From positions 1 to 64,000 of the forward strand of contig JANWVO010000032.1 of the NCBI GenBank assembly GCA_025056865.1: a stretch of DNA of 64,000 bases. Direction: 5' to 3'. The notes beneath the pieces are model-generated. The model saw nothing but the letters and a program-made list of their open reading frames with translations. It was not told where the DNA came from and searched no databases. Every line of letters begins with the position of its first letter. Positions within the stretch are counted from its first letter, which is position 1. The DNA comes from Bryobacteraceae bacterium. Its GTDB lineage: Bacteria > Acidobacteriota > Terriglobia > Bryobacterales > Bryobacteraceae. Made by a program: the position numbers and the translations under genes. Shown piece after piece: positions 1 to 7,626 of this stretch.

Positions 1-110
1 GTGGCCGCCTGGGGGGGGCGGTGGGGGGGGGGGGGGGGGCGCCCCCCCCCGGCGGCGGGGTGGTGGGGGGGCCCCCGTGGCGGCCGGGGGGGCCCCCCCC
101 CGCCCAGCAC
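1..110. other. G/C homopolymer-rich contig edge, probably unreliable sequence
   Basis: The first ~110 bases are almost only long G and C runs (for example an uninterrupted G run of about 18 bases near position 22-39), unlike any other part of the window. This looks like an assembly or sequencing artefact at a contig end and it probably corrupts the reading frame of the gene that enters here. Confidence 0.7.
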
Positions 111-119
111 GCCCGCATC

Positions 120-356
120 ATGCCGGTGGAGGAGCTGCTCGAGGAGGCCTTCCGCGCCCGCTGCGGCCGCAACGCCGCCGCGCGGGCGGCGGCGCCGGTC
201 TTCGCCGCGATGACGCTGGCCGCGGTCGGCGCGGCCATGCGGCTGTGGTGCCTCGAAGAGAAGATCGATGCCGCCGAAGCCGCCGCGCGGGTGGTCGCCG
301 CGTTCGAGCGGCTTGTCTCCGACTCTCCCCGTCCCCGCCCTGCCCGGTTCGTCTGA
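120..356 (+). CDS. C-terminal fragment of a probable TetR-family regulator (5' truncated)
   Basis: The frame from about position 100 to the TGA at 354-356 encodes an alanine-rich helical segment with the pattern EELLEEAFRAR...AAAPVFAAMTLAAVGAAMRLW...AAARVVAAFERLV. This is the look of the ligand-binding C-terminal helices of TetR-type repressors, where a bulky W follows the long helix and a final helix ends in a short tail. The DNA-binding N-terminus is missing because the window starts here and the first 110 bases are low-complexity. The ATG at 120 is only the first usable Met, not a real start. Family assignment is by pattern only. Confidence 0.4.
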   Translation: MPVEELLEEAFRARCGRNAAARAAAPVFAAMTLAAVGAAMRLWCLEEKIDAAEAAARVVAAFERLVSDSPRPRPARFV

Positions 357-375
357 CCCGCCGCACCGGCTTCGT

Positions 376-381
376 TATAAT
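376..381 (+). promoter_or_regulatory. Consensus -10 hexamer before the Gfo/Idh/MocA gene
   Basis: A perfect TATAAT lies 9 bases before the ATG at 391. With a start site 6-8 bases downstream of the hexamer the mRNA would have almost no leader. No matching -35 is obvious. Confidence 0.55.
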
Positions 382-390
382 GCCCGCGTC

Positions 391-1413
391 ATGATGGGAC
401 GGCGCGAGTTTCTGGCAGCCTCCGCGGCGGCGTCTGCGCAGCCCCGCCGGATCCGCGCGGCCTTTCTGGGAGCCGCCCACTCGCACGCCTTCGACAAGCT
501 GCGGCTGGTGAGGCAGTCGGCCGACTATGAACTGGCGGGCGTCTGGGAAGAGTCCGCAGCGGCAAGGAAAACGCTGGAGAAGCTCGCGCCCCTGCCGTGG
601 CGCACGAAAGAGGAGATCCTCGCCGACCCGGGCATCGAGGTCGTCTTCATTGAGAGCGACGTGCCGCAGATTCCGCTGCTGGCCATCGAAGCCCTCGAGG
701 CCGGCCGCCATTGCCATATCGAGAAACCCATTGCGGACACGCCGGCGTGCCTGCGCCGCATCGTTTCGCTGGCCGTGCAGAAGCGGCGGATCATCCAGGC
801 GGGATACATGTGGCGCTACAACCCGGCCGTAGAGCGCGCGCTCGAAGCGGCGCGGCAGGGATGGCTGGGCGATGTTTTCCTGATCCACGCCCGGATGAAC
901 ACGCTCATCGGCCCGGACCGCCGCCCGGAGTGGAACCGTTTCCCGGGCGGCCAGATGTTCGAGCAGGGCGCGCATCTGGTGGACATCGTCGTCCGCCTGC
1001 TCGGCCGCCCGCAGCGGATCACGCGCTTCCTGCGGCACGACGCGCCTGTGCCGGACACGCTCAAGGACAACACGGCCGCCGTGTTGGAATATGCACGCGC
1101 CCTGGCCGTCATCACGGCCAGCGTCCTTCAGCCCAATGCCTCGCGGCACCGCGCGCTGGAGATCTTCGGCACGCGGGGCAGCGCCGTCGTGAGGCCCATC
1201 GAACCGCCGGCGCTTGAAATCGACCTCGCGCAGCCCGCCGGCCCTTACCCGGAGGGCGTCACGCGCGTCAGCCTGCCGCCCTACCAGCGCTATGAGGGCG
1301 ACCTCGCCGCGTTGGCGCGCGCCGTGCGGGGCGGGCAGCCGCTCGAGACCGGGCCCGGCGACGAACTCGCCGTGCACGAGGTTCTGCTGGAAGCCTCCGG
1401 CATGGCCGGTTGA
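391..1413 (+). CDS. Gfo/Idh/MocA family NAD(P)-dependent oxidoreductase, Tat-type N-terminus
   Basis: The 340-residue protein has the two-domain architecture of the family: an N-terminal Rossmann part and a C-terminal alpha/beta part used for substrate binding. The catalytic EKP signature is present (HIEKPIADT), and the later GAHLVDIVVRLLG segment matches the family's substrate-site helix. The N-terminus MMGRREFLAASAAAS carries a twin arginine and a hydrophobic stretch, so export by the Tat route is likely, as in many acidobacterial and planctomycete members. The ATG at 391 is chosen because it starts the Tat signal and follows a consensus -10; upstream codons overlap the TetR fragment. The substrate, probably a sugar or cyclitol, cannot be told. 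Confidence 0.85.
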   Translation: MMGRREFLAASAAASAQPRRIRAAFLGAAHSHAFDKLRLVRQSADYELAGVWEESAAARKTLEKLAPLPWRTKEEILADPGIEVVFIESDVPQIPLLAIEALEAGRHCHIEKPIADTPACLRRIVSLAVQKRRIIQAGYMWRYNPAVERALEAARQGWLGDVFLIHARMNTLIGPDRRPEWNRFPGGQMFEQGAHLVDIVVRLLGRPQRITRFLRHDAPVPDTLKDNTAAVLEYARALAVITASVLQPNASRHRALEIFGTRGSAVVRPIEPPALEIDLAQPAGPYPEGVTRVSLPPYQRYEGDLAALARAVRGGQPLETGPGDELAVHEVLLEASGMAG

Positions 1414-1481
1414 GCGCTGGCGGCGGGGAGCGAACCGGAGCCGGGCCTCCGCTATGACATAATGTGGACGTCGAGGTCGTT

Positions 1482-1775
1482 ATGGCGAATCCCAGGTATG
1501 CGGAGGCGACCCGCCCCGTCCCCCAGGCGGTCGAAATCGGCACGCTGAGCGACGGCACCAGAATCATGAAGCGCGCGCCCCGCATCCGCAGTTGCGGTCT
1601 GAAAGACGAGAAGGGCAAGCTCTGCGCGGGGCACCTGAAGCGCTGGTATTTCTACGGCGGGGAAGTGCTGGAACGTTTCGGGCCGAATGCGGAGATTTAC
1701 CGCTGCGAAAAGTGCCGGGCGATTTACCTGCCCAACGAGGAAGAAGAGCCGCGCACCGGCACGCTCTGCTGGTGA
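1482..1775 (+). CDS. Small conserved-looking protein with a four-cysteine Zn-ribbon pattern
   Basis: The 97-residue product is not one I recognise by name. It has two cysteine groups, CGLKDEKGKLC and YRCEKCRAIYL, which fit a zinc-ribbon-like site, and an aromatic stretch RWYFYGG between them. It is hydrophilic and has no signal or membrane segment. The start is uncertain: an ATG at 1482 has a GAGG element about 8 bases upstream, while a GTG at 1464 in the same frame would add six residues and sits just after a TATGACATAAT promoter-like stretch. It stands alone, followed by a 540-base gap. Confidence 0.55.
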   Translation: MANPRYAEATRPVPQAVEIGTLSDGTRIMKRAPRIRSCGLKDEKGKLCAGHLKRWYFYGGEVLERFGPNAEIYRCEKCRAIYLPNEEEEPRTGTLCW

Positions 1776-2315
1776 GAAGAGGCAGAACAGGCAGAGAAAA
1801 GCCGCATTGGATCGCCTCATGGCGGGGGTCACTCGATACGAGCCAATCCAATGCGGCCCGCCCGGGCCGGGCGCGGGTCACGGCAGCGGTCGCGCCGGTT
1901 CCGGCTAAGCCCTTGTTCCCTTTCGCTCCTGATGAAGCTGCCGCTAACAGCTTTTCACCATCGGAGCCGGCGCACCGTTTCCCGTTCCCCAGGGAGAGAA
2001 CCCTGCAAGATTGCCAGCGGACGAATCAGGAAATGAAGCCGCAAAAAATAACCCTCTGCTGGGACCTGCCAGCGACTGAAACGAAATGGAAGAGATCTTG
2101 AACACCGGCTCCCGCAAGCACGACGTATCCAAACTCCACTTCGTCCTTTCACCGGCCCGTTCCAGCAGAGGGCAGGTCTACAGAGACTTCATCAATTCGC
2201 CTTTGAGTGTAGCAAACGGTTTGCCAATCACGCTGGCCTGCAAGTGCCTGATTTATAGCAGGCCGAATTCGTGTCCGGGCGCCTCGCTGCCCGCCTTTGT
2301 CCCAGGGGGTGTGGC
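1776..2315. other. 540-base gap with a long-armed inverted repeat, no supported gene
   Basis: The gap is less GC-rich than its surroundings. The only clear structure is a perfect 12-base inverted repeat, GCCGCATTGGAT at 1801-1812 and its complement at 1846-1857, around a 33-base centre. It lies 25 bases after the small Zn-ribbon gene and could end its transcript, but no T-run follows. Short ORFs here (for example 2086-2322) have no ribosome site or recognisable sequence. Confidence 0.5.
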
Positions 2316-3683
2316 ATGCTGACACATTGGGCCTGCCTGCTGCTCGCCCTCCCGCTGCTGGCCGCCCAGCCGCCCCAGGAGCCGGACTACCAGGTCTACA
2401 CCGACGCCCCGCGTCTGCTTCTGAACGAGCGCCGCCTCCGGCTGCTGAAGCGGGAGCGGGAGCGCGAATCCATCCGCTGGCAGCAGTTCGACGCCCTGAT
2501 GCGCGGCCGCGCCCGCATGAGCGAACCCGGCTTCGCGCTCGCCCTCTGGGGCACGGTGGCCGCCCAGCCGGGCGCCTGCCGCGACGCCGCCGAATGGGCG
2601 GCCAAAGCCGACCCCGCCGACCCGGGCGAGCTTCGCCAGATCGCCCTTGTCTACGACTGGTGCCAGCAGGCGGCCGGCGAGGCGCTGGCCCAGAGGGTCG
2701 CCCGGAAACTCAAGCCGGCGCTCGAGCTGCGCAAGGGCGATGCGCGCCACATGCGGTCGCTCGCCTTTGCCGCCCTGGCCCTGGCCGACGCCGAGCCGCG
2801 CGCCTCGGAGGCCGCCCTGCGCTTCGTGGTCGAGTCCTGGTGGCAGAAGACGGTCGTTCCGCAGCTTCGCCGCGGTGCCAGCGTGTTTGCCACGCGCGAG
2901 GAGCTCTACGCCATGGTCGAGCTGCTCCATGCATTGCGGGACAATCTCCGCATCGACCTGCGCGAGGGTCTCGGCCAGTGGTTCGAGGAGCTGCCGCCGC
3001 TGCTGATCCTGTCCTATTACCCGCAACCCTGGCCCGCGCCGGAAAACGAATACCGGATTCCGGCCTACTGGACGCCCGGCGAACCCGACCTGCGCGAGGC
3101 CGCCTACTCCCGGGCCGCCGAGCTGGCGCTCGTGGCCTACGATACGAATGCGAAGGCCCACCAGTTCCTTCAGGGCTGGCTCATGATCGACCGCTTCCTG
3201 ATGCGCGGCGAGTTCGGCATCGCCTATGAATTCTTCTGGGCCAATCCCTACCAGCCCGGGCTGAGCTTCACCTATATGCCCGACCTGTTCCACGGCCGCG
3301 GCCAGCTCCTGGTCCGCTCCGGCTGGGAGGAAGATGCCGCCTGGTTCGGCTACTGGGACGGCCGCGCCCAGCTCTTCCTCGACGGCAGGCGCATCCTCGT
3401 CAGGCCCGAGGCGCAGCCGCGCCCCATCGAAATGGGTCCCGCGCGCATTCTGTTCGCGCCCGGCGGGCTGCGCTTCGAAACGGGCTGGCTGACACCCGGA
3501 GAAGAAGGCGAAAAGACCGTTGAGGAAGTGGCTTTCGTCCTCGGGATGGAGCCGGGCGCGCGCTACGACGTGGAAGTCGATGGAGAGGAGATGTTCGAGG
3601 CCGAGGCCGATCAGGGAGGCATCCTCGAGCTGCGCTTCCGCCCGGGCCGCAAGGCCGCAGTGCGGATCCGGAAATCGAAGTGA
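2316..3683 (+). CDS. Secreted heparinase II/III-like protein, divergent
   Basis: The 455-residue protein begins with a signal peptide (MLTHWACLLLALPLLAA) and then a segment RLLLNERRLRLLKRERERES that resembles the start of alginate lyase/heparinase II-III alpha-toroid proteins. The middle is helical, and the C-terminal third turns into beta-rich sequence with a GRGQLLVRSGWEEDAAWFGY stretch like the beta-sandwich of that superfamily. It is shorter than typical heparinases and I cannot place the catalytic His/Tyr, so it could be an inactive or distant relative. The ATG at 2316 is set by the CAGGGGG ribosome site 7-13 bases upstream and by the signal peptide. Confidence 0.55.
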   Translation: MLTHWACLLLALPLLAAQPPQEPDYQVYTDAPRLLLNERRLRLLKRERERESIRWQQFDALMRGRARMSEPGFALALWGTVAAQPGACRDAAEWAAKADPADPGELRQIALVYDWCQQAAGEALAQRVARKLKPALELRKGDARHMRSLAFAALALADAEPRASEAALRFVVESWWQKTVVPQLRRGASVFATREELYAMVELLHALRDNLRIDLREGLGQWFEELPPLLILSYYPQPWPAPENEYRIPAYWTPGEPDLREAAYSRAAELALVAYDTNAKAHQFLQGWLMIDRFLMRGEFGIAYEFFWANPYQPGLSFTYMPDLFHGRGQLLVRSGWEEDAAWFGYWDGRAQLFLDGRRILVRPEAQPRPIEMGPARILFAPGGLRFETGWLTPGEEGEKTVEEVAFVLGMEPGARYDVEVDGEEMFEAEADQGGILELRFRPGRKAAVRIRKSK

Positions 3684-3711
3684 CGCGCCGTCCACCCTGC
3701 CGCTGCGGAAC

Positions 3712-4467
3712 TCACCGCCCGTTGGGCGGCGCGGCCGGTTCGCGCACTGCTTCGACGATCATTCGCTCGATCTCCTCCCAGAGCTCCGGCAGGTATTCCA
3801 GCCGCGCATGCTCGTCAAGGAAGAATCGCTGGAGCCAGCTATGCTCCTCGGCCTCCACCTCGTCGCGGCCCTTGAAGGTGAGCTTGCGGTTGAACAGGAT
3901 CTGCGTCTTCGCGGGATCCTGCGCTTTCAGCTCGGGTGCGCCTTTGATGTAGAGATGCTCGCGCTGGTAATAATTGGCCGCGCGCCGCACATTCGGGGGC
4001 ACCACGTAGGAGTCGCGCCCGAAACTGTCGATGGCGATCAACAGCGGCACCGGCACGCCCCATTCGTGGAGCTTCCGGCTCAGGCGGAGCGCCGCCCGTC
4101 CGCCCAGGCTCTGCCCGTAAATGACGACCGCCGCCTGGGACGCCTCGGCGGGCTCCAGCTTCCCGTTGCGGTTGAAATCGAAGGCGCGTTCGACAAGCTG
4201 CTCGGCAAGCTCGAGGCTGTGATTCTCCACCGTTTCCACGTGGACGCCCGGCAGCCGCCGGCGCCTGATCGCGATGGCCGTGCGGCGGATGGCGCGAGTC
4301 GGGTTGTCCCATCGCTCCCAGCCGCCCACGATGCCGATCACCAGCCGGTCGCCCCGCTCCACGGGCAGCGGCGTCGTGAAGTCGGAGAACTCCTGTTTGA
4401 GGCTGTCCCCCAGGGCGGGGGCGGCAAGGAAAGCGGCCGCCACGAGACCCCAAAGCAAAGCGCGCAT
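3712..4467 (-). CDS. Secreted alpha/beta-hydrolase-like protein carrying one EF-hand loop
   Basis: The 251-residue product starts with a signal peptide (MRALLWGLVAAAFLAAPALG). A nucleophile-elbow motif GQSLGG (Ser120) follows a hydrophobic strand, and an Asp in LIAIDSFG could be the acid residue, so a serine-hydrolase fold is likely. Just before the elbow, residues 97-108 (DFNRNGKLEPAE) match the canonical 12-position EF-hand loop with D, N, N, G and a final E in place. A single calcium loop wedged into a small hydrolase is unusual. It converges on the heparinase-like gene with a 28-base gap and is divergent from the agmatine deiminase. Substrate unknown. Confidence 0.6.
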   Translation of the reverse strand: MRALLWGLVAAAFLAAPALGDSLKQEFSDFTTPLPVERGDRLVIGIVGGWERWDNPTRAIRRTAIAIRRRRLPGVHVETVENHSLELAEQLVERAFDFNRNGKLEPAEASQAAVVIYGQSLGGRAALRLSRKLHEWGVPVPLLIAIDSFGRDSYVVPPNVRRAANYYQREHLYIKGAPELKAQDPAKTQILFNRKLTFKGRDEVEAEEHSWLQRFFLDEHARLEYLPELWEEIERMIVEAVREPAAPPNGR

Positions 4468-4530
4468 CGGCCTTGTCTTCCTTGTACCAGAAAACCGCGC
4501 CCGCAGGCGCGGATCTCCGACAATACGACT

Positions 4531-5619
4531 ATGGGACTGGATCCGACCCGCACGACGCCTTCCGAAGCCGGCTACTCGATGCCCGCCGAATGGGAGCCAC
4601 ACGCCGCCACGTGGCTCGCCTGGCCGCAGAACGAAGCGGATTTCCCCGGCAAGCTCGACGCCGTGCGCTGGGCGGTCTCGGATTGGATTGCGAAACTCAC
4701 CCGCGGCGAGCGGGTGCGGCTCGTCGCCGGCAGCGCGCGCGCCGAGCAGCAGGCGCGCCGCTGCCTCTCTCGCGCCGGCGCGGATCTGCGCCGCGTCGAT
4801 TTCCTCCGCCATCCTCTCGATCGCGGCTGGATGCGCGACTGCGGCCCGCTCTTCGTCACCCGGCCGGGCCCCGCGCCGCGGCGCGCCATCGTCCATCTGC
4901 ACTTCAACGGCTGGGCCAGGTATGACAACTGGCGCCGCGACACGCGCATCCCGGAAGCCGCCGCCCCGCGGCTTCGCGTGCCGCTTTTCCGCGCCCGTTG
5001 GAACGGGCGCCCGTTCGTATGCGAGGGCGGCGGCATCGAGGTCAATGGCCGGGGCACGCTGCTGTCCACCGAAGAGTGCTACCTCGATCCCCGCACGCAG
5101 GTGCGCAATCCGGGCTTCACCCGCCCCGACTACGAGGCCGCCTGGCGCGCCTTCCTCGGCGTGAGGAACGTGTTCTGGCTGGGCCGCGGCATCGCCGGCG
5201 ACGACACCCACGGCCATGTCGACGATCTGTGCCGGTTCGTGAATCCGCGCACGCTCGTGCTCGTGCGCGAAGACAACCCGCGCGACGCCAATTACCGCCC
5301 GCTCCGCGAAAACTGGGAGCGGATCGCGGACCTGCGCCTCGAAGACGGATCCCGGCCCGAGATCGTGCCCCTGCCTATGCCCGCCCCCGTCGTCTTTGAC
5401 GGGCAGCGCCTGCCGGCCAGCTATGCGAATTTCTACATCGCCAACCACGCCGTCTTCGTGCCCACGTTCAACGACCCGAAGGACCGCCTCGCGCTCGGCA
5501 TCCTGTCCGAGCTGATCCGCGACCGGGAGATCATCGGCATTCACGCCGTGGATCTCGTCTGGGGCCTCGGCACTCTGCATTGCCTCTCGCAGCAGGAGCC
5601 CGCCAATCCGCCCGCCTGA
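4531..5619 (+). CDS. Agmatine deiminase / peptidyl-arginine deiminase family protein
   Basis: The 362-residue protein belongs to the guanidino-group modifying PPAD/AguA family, which converts agmatine to N-carbamoylputrescine plus ammonia. The family marks are all visible: MPAEWEPHAATWLAWP at the N-terminus, LDRGWMRDCGP, EGGGIEVNG, the GDDTHGHVDDLCRF block holding the catalytic His and Asp, and the C-terminal GTLHCLSQQEP with the nucleophile Cys351. Length matches the family. A GACAAT hexamer lies six bases before the ATG, so the message may be leaderless. No polyamine gene is adjacent; whether the substrate is agmatine or another guanidine is not settled by sequence. Confidence 0.85.
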   Translation: MGLDPTRTTPSEAGYSMPAEWEPHAATWLAWPQNEADFPGKLDAVRWAVSDWIAKLTRGERVRLVAGSARAEQQARRCLSRAGADLRRVDFLRHPLDRGWMRDCGPLFVTRPGPAPRRAIVHLHFNGWARYDNWRRDTRIPEAAAPRLRVPLFRARWNGRPFVCEGGGIEVNGRGTLLSTEECYLDPRTQVRNPGFTRPDYEAAWRAFLGVRNVFWLGRGIAGDDTHGHVDDLCRFVNPRTLVLVREDNPRDANYRPLRENWERIADLRLEDGSRPEIVPLPMPAPVVFDGQRLPASYANFYIANHAVFVPTFNDPKDRLALGILSELIRDREIIGIHAVDLVWGLGTLHCLSQQEPANPPA

Positions 5620-5656
5620 CCACCCTCCCGCTTCTCTCCTCTGCCAACGGATCCAC

Positions 5657-5692
5657 AAAAAGGAAAGGCCCGCGCCCTCGCGGGCGCGGGCC
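5657..5692 (-). terminator. Intrinsic terminator after the OmpA-type gene
   Basis: Read on the minus strand, an 11-bp perfect G/C stem (5682-5692 with 5668-5678) closes a three-base loop and is followed by a T-rich run TTTCCTTTTT. It lies about 35 bases past the TAA of the porin gene and is a textbook rho-independent terminator for the minus-strand cluster. Confidence 0.85.
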
Positions 5693-5726
5693 CCATCTGT
5701 GGCGAAAAGCCGGAAGCGCCGCTGTC

Positions 5727-7595
5727 TTACTTCGGGCAGCCCAGCTTCTTCAGCAGCTTCTCATCGAGCTGCTTGGCTTCCTTGAACGCCGCCGGCATCT
5801 TCGTGCCCTTCGGCACCAGCCAGACCTCGACGCGGCGGTTCTGGTCCGCCGTGGAGACCAGTTGGCCCGCGCGCTCCTTCGAGGCAGGCCGCGCAGCGGT
5901 GCCGCACAGTCCGGGCTGCATGTCGGACACCTGCTCGGTGCCCACCCAGGTCACCTTGATCCGCGACTTGTCCACGTTGGCGCAGGTGCCGCCGCCGGCA
6001 GTGAGCACCGCATAGGCGTTCAGCACGCGCCGCATGTCGAGGTCGCTCGGCTTCTTCGTCTTCGACACCTCGTCCTGATCGATGTGGCCGATCAGCACGA
6101 CTTCGTAGTCCGGGTCGGCTGCCTTCGGCGCCACCTCCTCCAGAAGGATGCGCTTGCCGCAGTTGTTCACGCGGGCGCTGTTCTTGCTGAAGATCACGTC
6201 GGAGAAGCGGATCGCCGACGGGATGAAGTCCACCTTGATCTGCGCCGTCCCGGTGGCCGAAGCGCCGCGGTCGTCGGTGACGCGCACCGTGGCGGTGATC
6301 GTCTTCGACTGGATCTTGCCGCCCTGCTCGAACTTCACCGACTTGCTGTCGAACGTCGCCGTGGCGGAAGTCGCATTCTGCAACGTGCCCTCGGTCACCG
6401 TCCACTGGAACTGGATCGTCGAGCAGGCGGAGCCCGTGCCCTGGGCGCTCAGCGTCGAGGTCTGCCCGTACTGGATCGCCGCCGGGTTCGCCATCACGTT
6501 GGACACCGTCGGCGGATTGTAGGGCTGGACGCTCAGCGTCAGCGGAGGCGCCGAAGCCGTCCGCACCGGGTGGTTCGGCGTGTTCTCCGCCTCCACGTCC
6601 ATCTCGATCTTGTACGAGCCCGCGCGGTCGGGCGTGAAGGTCAGCTCAGGCGCGTTGCCGCCCATCGGCTGGCCGTTCACCTTCCACTTGTAGGTGAGAG
6701 CGCGCCCCGCCGGGTCGCTCGCGCCCGTGTTCCTCACCGTGATGGCGCGTCCCTGGCACAGCGTGCCGGGCCCGACGCTCAGCGTCCCGGCGTTCAGGCC
6801 AGGCAGCGGAGCCGGCGGCGGAGGCGGCGGAGCGGGCGCTTCCGCCTTCCGGCCAAAGTAGTAGCTGATGCCCGCCGTCGTCTGCACGCCGTGCAACAGA
6901 TTGTCGCGCGGGATGTACAGCCCGCCCGTCGGATAGTCCGGCAGCCGGAATGTCGGGTTCTTCGAGGTCAGCCCGCGCACGTCGAAGCGCACGCCCCAAC
7001 GGTCGGTCAGATGCCACTTCAGGCCGCCGCCGTAGTTCAGCGCCGGGTGAATGTTGGCATCCAGATTCTGCGCGTTCAGCCCCACGTTCAGCGGGCTGCG
7101 CGCCCAGCCCTTGGCTGTGTCCGTCGGGGCGAAGTACATCGCCGAAACGCCCACGGTCAGGAAAGGCCGGATCTTCGAGCCGCGCTCCGTCCAGTAAAAG
7201 ACCGGGTTCAGAGAGTACTGATAAATCCTGTGTCCAAAATCGTTCTGCGGCCTGCCGGGCGCGACCGGCGTCTCAAACCGCACGTTGTTCGCGCTGTAAG
7301 TGAAGGCCTGCTCGAGGCCCACATACCGCCAGAAGTTCTCCGTGAGGCGGAACCCGAAGGCGCCGCCATTCACCATCTTCGTACCCAGCCCGTTCGGCAC
7401 GGCCTGGAAGAAGCTGCCGCCGCCAAAGGCGTTCACTTCCACCTTGTCCGGCAGTTCATCGCCGCCGGCGGGCTTCGTGGCTGCCGGCTGCTGCTGTCCC
7501 GCAGCGGCCATCGCCATCAGAAGCACGAGTGCGGCGGCTGCAAGAGTCCGTGACCAGCCACATGAGCGTAAGGAACCTGCAAGTCGTTTCATCAT
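5727..7595 (-). CDS. Outer-membrane protein: beta-barrel, PKD/Ig-like repeats and OmpA C-terminal domain
   Basis: The 622-residue product has a signal peptide ending near AMAAAGQQQ, then about 230 residues of alternating, aromatic-rich beta strands typical of an opacity/OmpA barrel. A proline-rich hinge leads into two Ig/PKD-like segments (GTLSVGPGTLCQGRAITV... and the part starting YNPPTVSNVMANPAAIQYG). The last ~150 residues are an OmpA peptidoglycan-binding domain, recognisable by FSDVIFSKNSARVNNCG and the final DQNRRVEVWLVP. It probably links the outer membrane to the cell wall. The start at 7595 is chosen for the AGGTGA ribosome site; an ATG at 7622 would add nine polar residues. It follows the BNR gene by 31 bases and ends the cluster. 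Confidence 0.8.
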   Translation of the reverse strand: MMKRLAGSLRSCGWSRTLAAAALVLLMAMAAAGQQQPAATKPAGGDELPDKVEVNAFGGGSFFQAVPNGLGTKMVNGGAFGFRLTENFWRYVGLEQAFTYSANNVRFETPVAPGRPQNDFGHRIYQYSLNPVFYWTERGSKIRPFLTVGVSAMYFAPTDTAKGWARSPLNVGLNAQNLDANIHPALNYGGGLKWHLTDRWGVRFDVRGLTSKNPTFRLPDYPTGGLYIPRDNLLHGVQTTAGISYYFGRKAEAPAPPPPPPAPLPGLNAGTLSVGPGTLCQGRAITVRNTGASDPAGRALTYKWKVNGQPMGGNAPELTFTPDRAGSYKIEMDVEAENTPNHPVRTASAPPLTLSVQPYNPPTVSNVMANPAAIQYGQTSTLSAQGTGSACSTIQFQWTVTEGTLQNATSATATFDSKSVKFEQGGKIQSKTITATVRVTDDRGASATGTAQIKVDFIPSAIRFSDVIFSKNSARVNNCGKRILLEEVAPKAADPDYEVVLIGHIDQDEVSKTKKPSDLDMRRVLNAYAVLTAGGGTCANVDKSRIKVTWVGTEQVSDMQPGLCGTAARPASKERAGQLVSTADQNRRVEVWLVPKGTKMPAAFKEAKQLDEKLLKKLGCPK

Positions 7596-7626
7596 CGGGA
7601 CTTCACCTGCCTCACTGTCCATTATG

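Noticed and set aside
2086-2322. A 78-codon ORF in the 540-base gap
   Set aside because: No ribosome site, no recognisable sequence, and it runs over the ribosome site and start of the heparinase-like gene in another frame.
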